Shown: positions 50,418 to 59,336, numbered from the stretch's first letter. The stretch: DNA of 64,000 nucleotides from DATAFF01 sp963744915 (GCA_963744915.1 CAVUUY010000020.1:1-64000); one strand, 5' to 3'. Numbers and translations: made by a program. The notes: a model not told the origin generated them from the sequence alone.

Positions 50418-51694
50418 AGCGCAGTCTCCGCCCGGGCATCGGGCGCCGGCCGGCCCGCGAAGTACCAGACGAGCGACAGCGACTGGACCGCGAGGCAGAG
50501 GCCGATCGCCACCTGATAGGCCTGCGGATGGTAGCGGCCCGGCCCTTGCGACGGCCACAAATCGAGAATGGCTCCGAAGCCATATTGGGCGGCAAAGGCG
50601 GTCATGAAAACCAGGACATTAAGGGCCGAAATGGTGCGGCCGGCGGCACTCGAACCACCGAAATAGCCGACCAGCCAGGGATAGAGCAGGACCGGCGTCT
50701 GGCCGAACATGCCGAAGATGAGGACGAGCAGGAACGGACGGTGCGTCACCTCTGCCAACATCAGCCACTCGCTGACCAGATAGATCGCGACCAGCACCGG
50801 CGTGACGGTCAGCACGCTGACGCCCCGGGCGGCAAGCCGGTCGGCAATGGCGCCACTGAGCAGCGTGCCGGTGAGAAACCCGATGGCCATCCAGGCAAGC
50901 CCCTGCGCCACCCCGGGCCGGTCGAGGCCGGCGACGTCGGCGAGCCAGGGCCCGGCCCAGAGGGACTGGATGGCGATCTGACAGCCGCAAACGGCGGCGA
51001 CGAGCGGCGCCAGGCGCCAGAACACCGGATTGGACAGCACGGTGCCGACGCCGCGGGCCTGGCCGAGGAAGGTGACCTGGCCGGCATCGCGCGACGGCCC
51101 CTCCGGTGCAGCGGTGAAGACGAGAAGCGCAATCAGCAGGCTCATGGCGGCGAGGGCGACGAACAGCGACCGCCACCCCCAATGGGCGGCAACGATCTCG
51201 GTCGGGATGGTCGCGAAGATGAGCCCGACGGCGCCGACCGCCATGACCGAGGCATTGGCCAGGGGCTGACGCTGCTCCGGCACCGTCAGGCTGACGGCCT
51301 TGAAGCCGGAGATCAGACCGCCGGCCGAGCCGACGCCGATCATGGCGCGGCTGACCGCCAGCGCGGGGAAGCTCGCGGCGAGCCCGAAAATGGTGGCGCC
51401 GAGCGCGGTGAGGCACAGCAGCGCCGCCTGGACGCGGCGTGGCCCGAAGCGGTCGAGCAGGATGCCGAGCGGCAGCTGGAAGGCGGCGAAGGATACGAGA
51501 TAGGTGGCGGTGAGGAAGCCGAGGCCAGAGGCGGTGAGGCCGACATCGCGCACCAGGTCCGGTGCCACGACGGCATTCACCGCGCGATAGAAATAGGACA
51601 GGAAGTAGCCGAGCCCGAACGGCGCGAAGACCGTCAGCAGAAAGCCGCCAAGTCCAAGATGAATCGGGGCGACATCATCGCGCATGCGGTTCAA
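50414..51694 (-). CDS. Major facilitator superfamily transporter
   Basis: A 426-aa carrier with about 12 helices. The N-terminal half contains FLSYFYRAVNAVVAPDLVRD, GLGFLTATYLVSFAAFQLPL then GILLDRFGPRRVQAALLC, the typical loop 2-3 motif. A second-half repeat is at GTLLSGAIADRLAARG. Its start is 3 bp after the efp stop and its end overlaps the asparaginase start, so the three form one operon. The link suggests import of asparagine or a similar amide, but no motif proves it. Confidence 0.85.
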   Translation of the reverse strand: MNRMRDDVAPIHLGLGGFLLTVFAPFGLGYFLSYFYRAVNAVVAPDLVRDVGLTASGLGFLTATYLVSFAAFQLPLGILLDRFGPRRVQAALLCLTALGATIFGLAASFPALAVSRAMIGVGSAGGLISGFKAVSLTVPEQRQPLANASVMAVGAVGLIFATIPTEIVAAHWGWRSLFVALAAMSLLIALLVFTAAPEGPSRDAGQVTFLGQARGVGTVLSNPVFWRLAPLVAAVCGCQIAIQSLWAGPWLADVAGLDRPGVAQGLAWMAIGFLTGTLLSGAIADRLAARGVSVLTVTPVLVAIYLVSEWLMLAEVTHRPFLLVLIFGMFGQTPVLLYPWLVGYFGGSSAAGRTISALNVLVFMTAFAAQYGFGAILDLWPSQGPGRYHPQAYQVAIGLCLAVQSLSLVWYFAGRPAPDARAETAL

Positions 51695-51697
51695 GCA

Positions 51698-52270
51698 TCA
51701 GTCCTTGGCCCGCTCGACATAGGAGCCGTCCCCGGTCATGACCACGATCCGGGTGCCCGATACGACATGCGGCGGCACCGATGTCTTCACCCCGTTCGAC
51801 AGGAGCGCCGGCTTGAAGGAGGAGGCGGCGGTCTGCCCCTTGACCACCGGCTCGGTATCCACCACCACGAGCGTCACCCTGGCCGGCAGCTCGATGGCGA
51901 TCGGCACGCCGTTGTGCAGGCTCAGCATGCATTCCATGTTTTCCTGCAGATACACCGCCTGGTCGCCGAGGATGTCGCGCGGGACCGTGACCTGCTCGTA
52001 ATTTTCGGGATTTATGTAGACATAGCCGTCGCCGTCTTCATAGAGGTAGGTGTAGGGCGCGTTCTCGACAAATGCCCGCTCGCACTGATCGGTGGTCTTG
52101 TAACGCACCGACACCTTGATCCCGTCGGAAATCCGCCGCATATCGATCTGCGTGGTCGGGGTCCCTTTGCCGGGGTGAAAATTCTCAGCCGAGAGCACCA
52201 CATAGAGCTTGCCGTTTTCGTCTTCCAAAACGTTGCCCTTGCGCACCTGGCTGGCGATGACCTTGACCAC
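51698..52270 (-). CDS. efp: Translation elongation factor P
   Basis: A 190-aa EF-P, which rescues ribosomes stalled on proline runs. Three beta-barrel domains are present: VKVIASQVRKGNVLEDENGK and SAENFHPGKGTPTTQIDMRR with the modified Lys in the PGKGT loop, then the mid-domain CERAFVENAPYTYLYEDGDG and EQVTVPRDILGDQAVYLQEN, and the C-terminal VVVDTEPVVKGQTAASSFKP. The start is GTG 52270, since the family begins M(K/V)VIASQ; an upstream ATG would add 14 residues. The Lys fits (R)-beta-lysylation by EpmA, encoded divergently 100 bp away. No epmB is in the window. Confidence 0.95.
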   Translation of the reverse strand: MVKVIASQVRKGNVLEDENGKLYVVLSAENFHPGKGTPTTQIDMRRISDGIKVSVRYKTTDQCERAFVENAPYTYLYEDGDGYVYINPENYEQVTVPRDILGDQAVYLQENMECMLSLHNGVPIAIELPARVTLVVVDTEPVVKGQTAASSFKPALLSNGVKTSVPPHVVSGTRIVVMTGDGSYVERAKD

Positions 52271-52369
52271 GGACCCGTCTCTTTCTCTCAAATTCCCGAC
52301 CAGGGAGGTCATATTGGGGCAACAGCCATTAGGCAATAGGCGGTTTCATTTGGGCCGGACATCATTGGC

Positions 52370-53419
52370 ATGACAACGCCCTGGTATCATCCCGACCGGC
52401 ATGTCGACCGCCGGCCACTGCTCATCCGCCGCGGCGCGATCAGCCGGGCGGTGCATGATTATTTCCAGCAGGGCGGCTTCACCGAGGTCGAATGCGGTGC
52501 GCTGCAGGTGACGCCGGGGCTCGAGACGCATCTCCACGGGGTCAGGGCCGAGCTTGCCGGGCCCGATGGCGAGCCGCAGCATCTCTATCTCCACACCTCG
52601 CCGGAATTCGCCTGCAAGAAGCTGCTCGCCGCCGGCGAGAGCCTGATCTATGTCTTCGCGCGGGTGTATCGCAGCCGCGAGCGCGGGCCGCTGCATGCAC
52701 CCGAGTTCACCATGCTCGAATGGTATCGCGCTGGCGCCCCCTACCAGGCGGTGATGGACGACACGGTCGAGCTGGCGCGACGCGCGGCCGAAGCCGCGGG
52801 CACCAGGCAGCTCAGCTATCGCGGGGCGACCGTCGATCCCTGGCGCGAGCCCGAGCAGCTGACGGTGGCGGAGGCCTTCCGACGCCATGCCGAGATCGAC
52901 CTTCTCGCCACCCTCGATGCCGACGGCAATGGCCGGCGCGATGCCCTGGCGGCGCGGTGCGAGGCGAGCGGAATCCGGCCGGCCGGCGACGACAACTGGT
53001 CGGATCTCTTCTCGAAGATCCTGGTGGCGCGGGTCGAACCGAGGCTCGGGATGGGACGGCTCACCCTACTCACCGATTACCCGGCCGCCGAGGCGGCATT
53101 GGCACGCCGCTCGCCCAGCGATCGCAGACTCGCCGAACGCTTCGAGCTCTATGCCGCCGGCGTCGAGCTTGCCAATGGCTTCGGCGAGCTTACCGATGCG
53201 GCGGAGCAGCGGCGGCGCTTCGAGTTCGAAATGGCGGAAAAGCAGCGGATCCATGGGGAACGCTACCCGCTGGACGAGGAGTTGCTGGCGGCGCTGCCAT
53301 TGATGCCGGAGGCGAGCGGCGTCGCGCTGGGCTTCGACCGGCTGGTGATGCTGGCAACCGGAGCGCGGCGAATCGAGGAGGTGATGTGGACGCCACCGCC
53401 GCCAGCGAATAGTTGGTAG
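52370..53419 (+). CDS. epmA: EF-P lysine aminoacylase EpmA (PoxA/GenX)
   Basis: A 349-aa class II lysyl-tRNA synthetase paralogue without an anticodon-binding domain, which attaches (R)-beta-lysine to EF-P. Motif 1 region LLIRRGAISRAVHDYFQQGG, TPGLETHLHGV, motif 2 FARVYRSRERGPLHAPEFTM then LEWYRAGAPYQAVMDDT, and motif 3 EASGVALGFDRLVMLATGAR. Length is typical. Divergent from its substrate gene efp across a 99-bp region. Confidence 0.95.
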   Translation: MTTPWYHPDRHVDRRPLLIRRGAISRAVHDYFQQGGFTEVECGALQVTPGLETHLHGVRAELAGPDGEPQHLYLHTSPEFACKKLLAAGESLIYVFARVYRSRERGPLHAPEFTMLEWYRAGAPYQAVMDDTVELARRAAEAAGTRQLSYRGATVDPWREPEQLTVAEAFRRHAEIDLLATLDADGNGRRDALAARCEASGIRPAGDDNWSDLFSKILVARVEPRLGMGRLTLLTDYPAAEAALARRSPSDRRLAERFELYAAGVELANGFGELTDAAEQRRRFEFEMAEKQRIHGERYPLDEELLAALPLMPEASGVALGFDRLVMLATGARRIEEVMWTPPPPANSW

Positions 53420-53423
53420 CGCA

Positions 53424-53488
53424 TGGCGAATGGCTTAGACTCGCCGCAACCATTCGCCACCACCCCCTGCCCGCCACTCGCCATTCGG
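53424..53488. repeat. Short GGCGAATGG-type repeats after epmA
   Basis: TGGCGAATGG (53424), ACCATTCGCCA (about 53449) and CGCCATTCGG (about 53479) make direct and inverted copies of a 9-bp motif in the gap before the deacetylase gene. Such repeats can form hairpins at gene ends; they resemble in style the GGCAATAGG array at 55449. Confidence 0.5.
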
Positions 53489-53501
53489 TCTTAGCGCCAC
53501 C

Positions 53502-54479
53502 ATGACGACACTCCTCCTCCACCACCCCGTTTTCACCCTTCATGCACCGCCGCCCGGCCATCCCGAGCGGCCGGACCGCATGCGCGCCATCGAGAAGGTT
53601 CTGGCGCACCCGCTGTTTTCAGATCTCGAGCGGCGCGAAGCCGAGCGGGCGACGAGCGACGACATCCTGCTCGTGCACCCCGAGTCCCATCTGCGGTCGA
53701 TCGAAGCCAAGGTTCCCGAACCGGGCGACATGGTGGCGCTCGACCCCGACACCTGGATGAACGAGGCAAGCCTCGAGGCGGCCTACCGGGCGGTCGGCGC
53801 GGGAATTGCGGCGGTCGATGCGGTGGTGGGTGGCGATGCCGACAATGCCTTTTGCGCCGTCAGGCCGCCCGGACATCATGCCGAGACCAACCGGGCCATG
53901 GGATTCTGCCTGTTCTCCTCGATCGCCATCGCCGCCCACCATGCCATGGTGCGGCATGGCCTTGAACGGGTGGCGGTCATCGATTTCGACGTGCATCACG
54001 GCAACGGCACGCAGGAGGTCTTCTGGTCGAAGCGCAATCTGCTCTACGGCTCGACGCACCAGATGCCCCTGTTCCCGGGCACCGGCGCGCTGCGCGAGAC
54101 CGGGGTGGGCAATATCTGGAACGCGCCGCTCGAGGCCGGCGATGGCACGGCGCGGTTCCGCGAGGCGCTGGAGATGCGGATCTTTCCCGCCCTCATCGCC
54201 CACCGGCCGGAGCTGATCCTGATCTCGGCCGGGTTCGACGCGCACCGCAACGACCCGCTGGGCGGGCTCGAGCTGACGGAGGCCGATTTCGCCTGGGTGA
54301 CGCTCAAGCTCATGGACATTGCCGACCGGGTGGCCGGCGGGCGGGTGGTGTCGATGCTCGAAGGCGGCTATGACCTCACCGGCCTGTCGCGTTCGGTCGG
54401 CGCCCATGTGCAGGCGCTGCTGCGCGGCACCGGCGAGGGCAGCGAGGTCGCAGCGGAGGGGAGTGGGGATGGTGAATGA
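53502..54479 (+). CDS. Histone deacetylase family (acetoin utilisation/APAH-type) amidohydrolase
   Basis: A 325-aa zinc amidohydrolase: HPERPDRMRAIEKVL, AVRPPGHHAETNRAMGFCLF, VIDFDVHHGNGTQEVF (Asp and His zinc ligands) and LILISAGFDAHRNDPLGGLE (third ligand Asp). Bacterial members remove acetyl groups from small amines or proteins. In Hyphomicrobiales it commonly stands before xseB as here, which suggests only co-transcription. The stop overlaps the xseB start. Confidence 0.9.
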   Translation: MTTLLLHHPVFTLHAPPPGHPERPDRMRAIEKVLAHPLFSDLERREAERATSDDILLVHPESHLRSIEAKVPEPGDMVALDPDTWMNEASLEAAYRAVGAGIAAVDAVVGGDADNAFCAVRPPGHHAETNRAMGFCLFSSIAIAAHHAMVRHGLERVAVIDFDVHHGNGTQEVFWSKRNLLYGSTHQMPLFPGTGALRETGVGNIWNAPLEAGDGTARFREALEMRIFPALIAHRPELILISAGFDAHRNDPLGGLELTEADFAWVTLKLMDIADRVAGGRVVSMLEGGYDLTGLSRSVGAHVQALLRGTGEGSEVAAEGSGDGE

Positions 54480-54714
54480 GACACCGGTCGGCGAACTCGA
54501 TTTCGAGACGGCGCTGCGCGAGCTCGAGGAGATCGTCAATCGGCTGGAATCGGGGCGGGTCGACCTCAAAGCCTCGATCGCCATTTATGAACGCGGCGAG
54601 GCGTTGAAAATCCACTGCGAGGCTCTGCTGCGCGATGCCGAGGCGCGGATCGAGCGGATCACGCTGTCGCGCGATGGCCGGCCCACCGGCACGGAGCCGC
54701 TGGATGGAACATGA
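54469..54714 (+). CDS. xseB: Exodeoxyribonuclease VII small subunit
   Basis: An 81-aa protein: DFETALRELEEIVNRLESGR, VDLKASIAIYERGEALKIHC and DAEARIERI, all helical as in XseB. It binds the large subunit XseA (not in this window) to form the single-strand exonuclease. ATG 54469 overlaps the deacetylase stop, and the stop overlaps the ATG of tlyA. Confidence 0.95.
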   Translation: MVNETPVGELDFETALRELEEIVNRLESGRVDLKASIAIYERGEALKIHCEALLRDAEARIERITLSRDGRPTGTEPLDGT

Positions 54715-55457
54715 TCCGGCTCGATCTCCTGCTGGTCGCCCGCGGGCTCTATGCCAGCCGGGCACGGGCGCGCGATGCCATCCGGCGCGGCACCGTCCGG
54801 GTCGATGGCCGCATCGCCGACAAGGCCGGCATGCTCGTTTCGAGCGCGGCGGCGCTCGCCATCGATGATCCGGCGCAAGGCTTCGTGTCGCGGGCTGCGC
54901 TCAAGCTCGCCCATGCGCTCGATCATTTCGGCCTGACGCCCAACGGGGCGGATTGCCTCGATATCGGGGCATCGACCGGCGGCTTCACCGAGGTGCTGCT
55001 GCGGCATGGGGCGCGATCGGTCACGGCGGTCGATGTCGGCCATGGGCAGCTTGCCGCACGGCTCGCCGAGGACCCGCGGGTCAGGGCATTGTCCGGCGTC
55101 AATGCCCGTGACCTTTCGGCACAGCAGCTGGTGGATCGACCCGATTTCATCGTCGCCGATGTCAGCTTCATCTCGCTCAGGCTGGTGCTGCCGCCGGCGC
55201 TCGATCTGGCGCGACCGCACTGCACGCTGATCGCGCTGGTCAAGCCGCAATTCGAGGCCGGGCCGGCGGCGCTGTCGAAGGGCGGGATCGTCCGCGACCA
55301 GGCAGTGCGGGCGGAGGCGGTAGCGGGCATAGCGGCAGTGGTCGCGGGCCATGGGTTCGGCCTCATCGGCGTCACCGCCTCGCCGATCAGCGGCGGCGAC
55401 GGCAACCGGGAATTCCTGCTGGCGGCGCGGCGGCGGGGAGTAGGCGGTGGGCAATAG
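54711..55457 (+). CDS. tlyA: TlyA-type rRNA 2'-O-methyltransferase
   Basis: A 248-aa protein. Residues about 1-60 are an S4 RNA-binding domain (MIRLDLLLVARGLYASRARA then RDAIRRGTVRVDGRIADKAG), residues about 75-245 an FtsJ-like methyltransferase (DCLDIGASTGGFTEVLLRHG for SAM, then VTAVDVGHGQ, FIVADVSFISL, LVKPQFEAG). TlyA methylates C1409 of 16S and C1920 of 23S rRNA in mycobacteria and sets capreomycin sensitivity. In many relatives dxs lies between xseB and tlyA; here they overlap directly. Confidence 0.9.
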   Translation: MIRLDLLLVARGLYASRARARDAIRRGTVRVDGRIADKAGMLVSSAAALAIDDPAQGFVSRAALKLAHALDHFGLTPNGADCLDIGASTGGFTEVLLRHGARSVTAVDVGHGQLAARLAEDPRVRALSGVNARDLSAQQLVDRPDFIVADVSFISLRLVLPPALDLARPHCTLIALVKPQFEAGPAALSKGGIVRDQAVRAEAVAGIAAVVAGHGFGLIGVTASPISGGDGNREFLLAARRRGVGGGQ

Positions 55458-55595
55458 GCAAATAGGCAATAGGCAATGGGGCCGGGACACAAAACGGCCC
55501 CCCGGGGGGCCCCTCATCCGCCGCTGCGGGGCACCTTCTCCCCGTCAGCACGGGGAGAAGGGAAAGGGGAGGCGCATTGCCTATTGCCTATTGCC
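55449..55595. repeat. Nested inverted repeat: GGCAATAGG arms around a rhizobial-type hairpin
   Basis: Outer arms are short tandem units: GGCAATA repeats at 55449-55477 and the complementary TTGCCTA repeats at 55575-55595. The inner part has perfect 11-bp arms CCTTCTCCCCG and CGGGGAGAAGG (55533-55561) next to CCCTCATCCG. The inner part matches the short palindromic elements scattered through rhizobial genomes. It lies in the 177-bp gap between tlyA and the methyltransferase gene. Confidence 0.65.
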
Positions 55596-55634
55596 TCTCT
55601 TGCCTCAGCACCTGCGCCGGACTACCTGACAGCC

Positions 55635-56690
55635 ATGGTCAGTCCGCTCGAACGTGCAGCCTATGCGGCGCGGCAGGCGAGCCGCGTGGCGTGGTTCATG
55701 GGCCATTATTTCGCCATGTCCCGGTTCCGCCGTCCGCCACCGGAGGGCGACGTCAGACGCCTGAAGCCGCGGGCGCCGGGGCCCGGCCTCGAGCGCATCC
55801 TCGCCGACATGGCGGCGCTGTTCGAGCGCGACCTCGACAATGTCGAACGCGGCCTCTATCCCCTGCCCCGCGACCATGACGGCAGCTGGGCGGAGCGGCT
55901 GGCGACCAGCCGGCAATTCTTTGCCGATGTGCCGCTGTCGGCGGCACGGCGGGCCGAGCGGCGCGGCGACGAGGTCAGGGACGAGGTGCCGCGGGGATCG
56001 CTGCCGGCCTATTTCGTGCAGAACTTCCACTATCAGACCGGCGGCTATCTCACCCGCAACTCGGCGCGGCTCTATGACACGCAAGTCGAGGTGCTGTTTT
56101 CCGGCACCGCCAATGCGATGCGCCGTCAATGCCTGCCGCCCATCGCCGCCTGGCTGAAGGGCCGCGACCAGCGCCGGATGCGCCTCCTCGATGTCGCCTG
56201 CGGCACCGGCCGGCTGCTGCGTTTCGTGAAACAGGCGTTTCCGCGCCTTGGCGCCTGCGGGCTCGACCTCTCCCGCGCCTATCTCGAGGAGGCGGAGCAG
56301 CATCTCAGCCCCTATCGCGACGTTCAACTCGTCACCGGCAATGCCGAGCGGCTGCCTTTTGCCGACCGGTCGATCGACCTCGTGACCTGCGTCTACCTGT
56401 TCCACGAGGTGCCTCCGAAGGTGCGCCGGATCATCGCCGGCGAGTTGGCGCGGGTGCTCAAGCCGGGCGGGCGCCTCGTCTTCATGGACTCGCTGCAACG
56501 CGGCGACCGGGCGGATTTCGACGGCCTCCTCGAGTCCTTCCCGCTCAATTTCCACGAGCCCTATTATCCGAGCTATCTGAAGGAGGACCTGCCTGGTCTG
56601 TTCCAGGAGAAAGGGCTCGTGACCGCCCATGGCGAGCCGGTGTTCCTGTCGAAACTCCTGGTGCTCGACAGCCCCGGTCAGCCGATCTGA
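55635..56690 (+). CDS. Class I SAM-dependent methyltransferase
   Basis: A 351-aa protein. An N-terminal region of about 190 residues (RAAYAARQASRVAWFMGHYF then a basic stretch) precedes a SAM domain of UbiE type: MRLLDVACGTGRLLRFVKQA, LGACGLDLSRAYLEEAEQHL, NAERLPFADRSIDLVTCVYL and LKPGGRLVFMDSLQ. The substrate is unknown; the unusual N-terminal region with FHYQTGGYLTRNSARLYDTQ may bind it. ATG 55635 is preferred because upstream codons fall in the repeat. The 3' end overlaps the convergent aroC by 13 bp. Confidence 0.85.
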   Translation: MVSPLERAAYAARQASRVAWFMGHYFAMSRFRRPPPEGDVRRLKPRAPGPGLERILADMAALFERDLDNVERGLYPLPRDHDGSWAERLATSRQFFADVPLSAARRAERRGDEVRDEVPRGSLPAYFVQNFHYQTGGYLTRNSARLYDTQVEVLFSGTANAMRRQCLPPIAAWLKGRDQRRMRLLDVACGTGRLLRFVKQAFPRLGACGLDLSRAYLEEAEQHLSPYRDVQLVTGNAERLPFADRSIDLVTCVYLFHEVPPKVRRIIAGELARVLKPGGRLVFMDSLQRGDRADFDGLLESFPLNFHEPYYPSYLKEDLPGLFQEKGLVTAHGEPVFLSKLLVLDSPGQPI

Positions 56691-57763
56691 GCGCGATGGC
56701 GCAGGAAATGATCGGCGAGCACCAGCGCCATCATCGCCTCGCCGACCGGGACGGCGCGGATGCCGACGCAGGGGTCATGACGGCCCTTGGTGCTGATCTC
56801 GGTTTCCTCCCGCGCCACGGTGACGGTGCGCCGCGGGGTCAGGATCGACGAGGTCGGCTTCACGGCAAAGCGCAGGACGATGTCCTGCCCGCTGGAAATG
56901 CCCCCCAGGATACCGCCGGCGTTGTTGGACAGGAATTCGGGCCTGCCATCCTTGATGCGGATCTCGTCGGCATTCTCCTCGCCGGTGAGCGCGGCGGCGG
57001 CAAAGCCGGCGCCGATTTCGACGCCCTTGACCGCATTGATGCTCATCATCGCCGCGGCAAGATCCTGGTCGAGCTTGCCATAGACGGGGGCGCCCAAACC
57101 CGGCGGGACGCCGCTGGCGAGGATCTCGACGACGGCGCCGGTGGAGGAGCCGGCCCGGCGCATTTCGTCGAGGTGGCTGCTCCACTGATCGACAATGGCG
57201 GCATCGGGCGAAAAGAATGGATTGCGGTCGATCTCCCCCCAGTCCCAGCTGTCGCGCGCGATGCGGTGCGGACCGATCTGGACAAGGGCGCCGCGGATGG
57301 TGACGCCGGGGATCACCTTGCGGGCGACGGCGCCGGCGGCGACGCGGGAGGCGGTCTCGCGCGCCGAGGAACGGCCGCCGCCGCGATAGTCGCGCAGCCC
57401 GTATTTCGCCTGGTAGGTGAAATCGGCGTGACCGGGGCGAAACTTGTCGCGGATGTCGGCATAGTCCTTCGAGCGCTGGTCGGTGTTGTCGATCAGGAGC
57501 GCGATCGGGGTGCCGGTGGTCACCGGGCCGGGCATGCGCTCATCAACGAAGGTGCCGGACAGGATGCGGACGCGGTCGTCCTCGCGGCGTTGGCTGGTGA
57601 AGCGCGACTGACCGGGGCGCCGGCGATCGAGCCAGGGCTGGATATCGGCCTCGGTCAGGGGGATGCCGGGCGGGCAGCCATCGACGATGCAGCCGATGGC
57701 GGGCCCATGGCTCTCGCCGAAGGTGGTGACCCGGAAGAGATGGCCGAAGCTGTTGTGCGACAT
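56678..57763 (-). CDS. aroC: Chorismate synthase
   Basis: A 361-aa FMN-dependent enzyme for the last shikimate step (EPSP to chorismate). Signatures: MSHNSFGHLFRVTTFGESHG then PAIGCIVDGCPPGIPL, RRPGQSRFTSQRREDDRV, DFTYQAKYGLRDYRGGGRSS and ARETASRVAAGAVA, plus RHDPCVGIRAVPVGEAMMAL near the end. Full length. Directly downstream of fabI on the minus strand, 7 bp away; this pairing is common in Hyphomicrobiales. Confidence 0.97.
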   Translation of the reverse strand: MSHNSFGHLFRVTTFGESHGPAIGCIVDGCPPGIPLTEADIQPWLDRRRPGQSRFTSQRREDDRVRILSGTFVDERMPGPVTTGTPIALLIDNTDQRSKDYADIRDKFRPGHADFTYQAKYGLRDYRGGGRSSARETASRVAAGAVARKVIPGVTIRGALVQIGPHRIARDSWDWGEIDRNPFFSPDAAIVDQWSSHLDEMRRAGSSTGAVVEILASGVPPGLGAPVYGKLDQDLAAAMMSINAVKGVEIGAGFAAAALTGEENADEIRIKDGRPEFLSNNAGGILGGISSGQDIVLRFAVKPTSSILTPRRTVTVAREETEISTKGRHDPCVGIRAVPVGEAMMALVLADHFLRHRAQIG

Positions 57764-57770
57764 GGGCCGG

Positions 57771-58598
57771 TCAGTCGCCGTTGCCGGTGACCGTCCCGAT
57801 ATCCGGCGCGCGCGGATTCTTCATTCCCACGATGTGATACCCGGCGTCGACATGGTGAATCTCACCGGTCACGGCGCGGCCAAGGTCAGACAGGAGATAA
57901 AGCGCAGCATCGCCTACTTCCTCGATGGTCACGACCCGCCTGAGCGGCGAATTGTACTCGTTCCACCTCAGAATATAGCGGAAGTCGCCGACGCCGGCGG
58001 CCGCCAAAGTCTTGATCGGGCCGGCCGATATGGCGTTAACCCTGATGTTTTGCTCACCGAGATCGGCCGCCAAATAGCGGACCGACGCCTCGAGCGCCGC
58101 CTTCGCCACGCCCATCACATTGTAATGGGGCATCCATTTCTCGGCCCCGTAATAGGTGAGGGTGAGGATCGAGCCGCCGCCGCCCATCAGGGGCTCGGCG
58201 CGCTGGGCGACAGCGGTGAGGCTGTAGCAGGAGATATACAGCGTCCTGGTGAAGTTACCGCCGGTTGTGTCGATATAGCGGCCGGTCAGCTGGTCCTTGT
58301 CGGAAAAGGCAATGGCATGGACCAGGAAGTCGAGGCGGCCCCAGCGCTCCTTCAGGATGTCGAAGGTGCGGTCGATCGAGGCGTCGTCGCTGACATCGCA
58401 GGGAATGACGATGTCGGAGCCTGCCTCGGCGGCCAGCGGCTCGACCCGCTTGCGAAGCGCATCACCTTGATATGTAAAGGCAAGCTCGGCGCCGTGGCGG
58501 CGGCACGACTGGGCGATGCCCCAGGCGATGGACCGTGCATTGGCCACCCCCATGATGAGCCCTCGCTTGCCCGCCATCATCGGACGGCTTTCGATCAT
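57771..58598 (-). CDS. fabI: Enoyl-[acyl-carrier-protein] reductase (NADH)
   Basis: A 275-aa SDR-type FabI, which reduces the enoyl-ACP in fatty acid synthesis. NADH site GKRGLIMGVANARSIAWGIA, DFLVHAIAFSDKDQLTGRYI, active site LTYYGAEKWMPHYNVMGVAK (Tyr-x6-Lys) and VNAISAGPIKTLAAAGVGD. The motif VANARSIAWGIA is typical of triclosan-sensitive FabI. Start ATG 58598. Confidence 0.95.
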   Translation of the reverse strand: MIESRPMMAGKRGLIMGVANARSIAWGIAQSCRRHGAELAFTYQGDALRKRVEPLAAEAGSDIVIPCDVSDDASIDRTFDILKERWGRLDFLVHAIAFSDKDQLTGRYIDTTGGNFTRTLYISCYSLTAVAQRAEPLMGGGGSILTLTYYGAEKWMPHYNVMGVAKAALEASVRYLAADLGEQNIRVNAISAGPIKTLAAAGVGDFRYILRWNEYNSPLRRVVTIEEVGDAALYLLSDLGRAVTGEIHHVDAGYHIVGMKNPRAPDIGTVTGNGD

Positions 58599-58712
58599 CT
58601 TTGGCCAGCCTTGTCATACGAGAGGCGCCAATTTACACAAATGCCCCGGGTGGTCCAGCCGGAAACGGGGTCGGGGGTTGAGAACGGCGGGGGTCGGCAG
58701 TAAAGCTCTTGC

Positions 58713-59336
58713 ATGACCCTGGACGCGCCGAGCACGCAAGCCGATTTCACCGAGACGGGCGAGCCGTTCGCGCTCTTCGCCGCATGGCTGGAGGAGGCCG
58801 AGCGGAGCGAGCCGAACGACCCCAATGCGATGGCGCTGGCGACGGTCGATGGGTCGGGCATGCCCAATGTCCGGATGGTGCTGCTCAAAGGGTGCGACGT
58901 GCGCGGGTTCGTCTTCTACACCAATCTCGAGAGCGCGAAAGGGGTGGAGCTTCTCGGTTCGGGCAAGGCTGCCCTGTGCTTCCACTGGAAATCGCTGCGC
59001 CGCCAGGTGCGGGTGCGGGGACCCGTCGAGCCAGTCACCGGCACCGAGGCCGACGGATATTTCCAGTCGCGGCCGCGGGACAGCCGGATCGGCGCCTGGG
59101 CCTCCAAGCAGTCGCGGCCGCTCGAAAGCCGGTTTGCGCTGGAAAAGGCGGTGGCGGGCTATGCGGCGCGTTACGCCATCGGCGAGGTGCCACGGCCGTC
59201 CTACTGGTCGGGTTTCCGGGTGCAGCCGCTGGCGATCGAGTTCTGGCAGGACCGGCCGTTCCGCCTGCATGAACGGCTGAAGTTCGAGCGCCCCGATCTC
59301 CTCGCCCAATGGGCGCAGAGCCGGCTCTATCCATGA
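58713..59336 (+). CDS. pdxH: Pyridoxamine 5'-phosphate oxidase
   Basis: A 207-aa FMN enzyme of vitamin B6 salvage and synthesis. Sequence: EPNDPNAMALATVDGSGMPN, VRMVLLKGCDVRGFVFYTNL, CFHWKSLRRQVRVRGPVEPV, SRPRDSRIGAWASKQSRPLE, the conserved WSGFRVQPLAIEFWQDRPFR and a C-terminal RLYP. All substrate and FMN contact regions are present. It overlaps the following SDR gene by 4 nt. Divergent from fabI. Confidence 0.95.
   Translation: MTLDAPSTQADFTETGEPFALFAAWLEEAERSEPNDPNAMALATVDGSGMPNVRMVLLKGCDVRGFVFYTNLESAKGVELLGSGKAALCFHWKSLRRQVRVRGPVEPVTGTEADGYFQSRPRDSRIGAWASKQSRPLESRFALEKAVAGYAARYAIGEVPRPSYWSGFRVQPLAIEFWQDRPFRLHERLKFERPDLLAQWAQSRLYP

Noticed and set aside
50342..52339. 665-codon open frame on the plus strand
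   Set aside because: It is antisense to asparaginase, the MFS gene and efp, all identified by motifs; the composition is that of a shadow frame.
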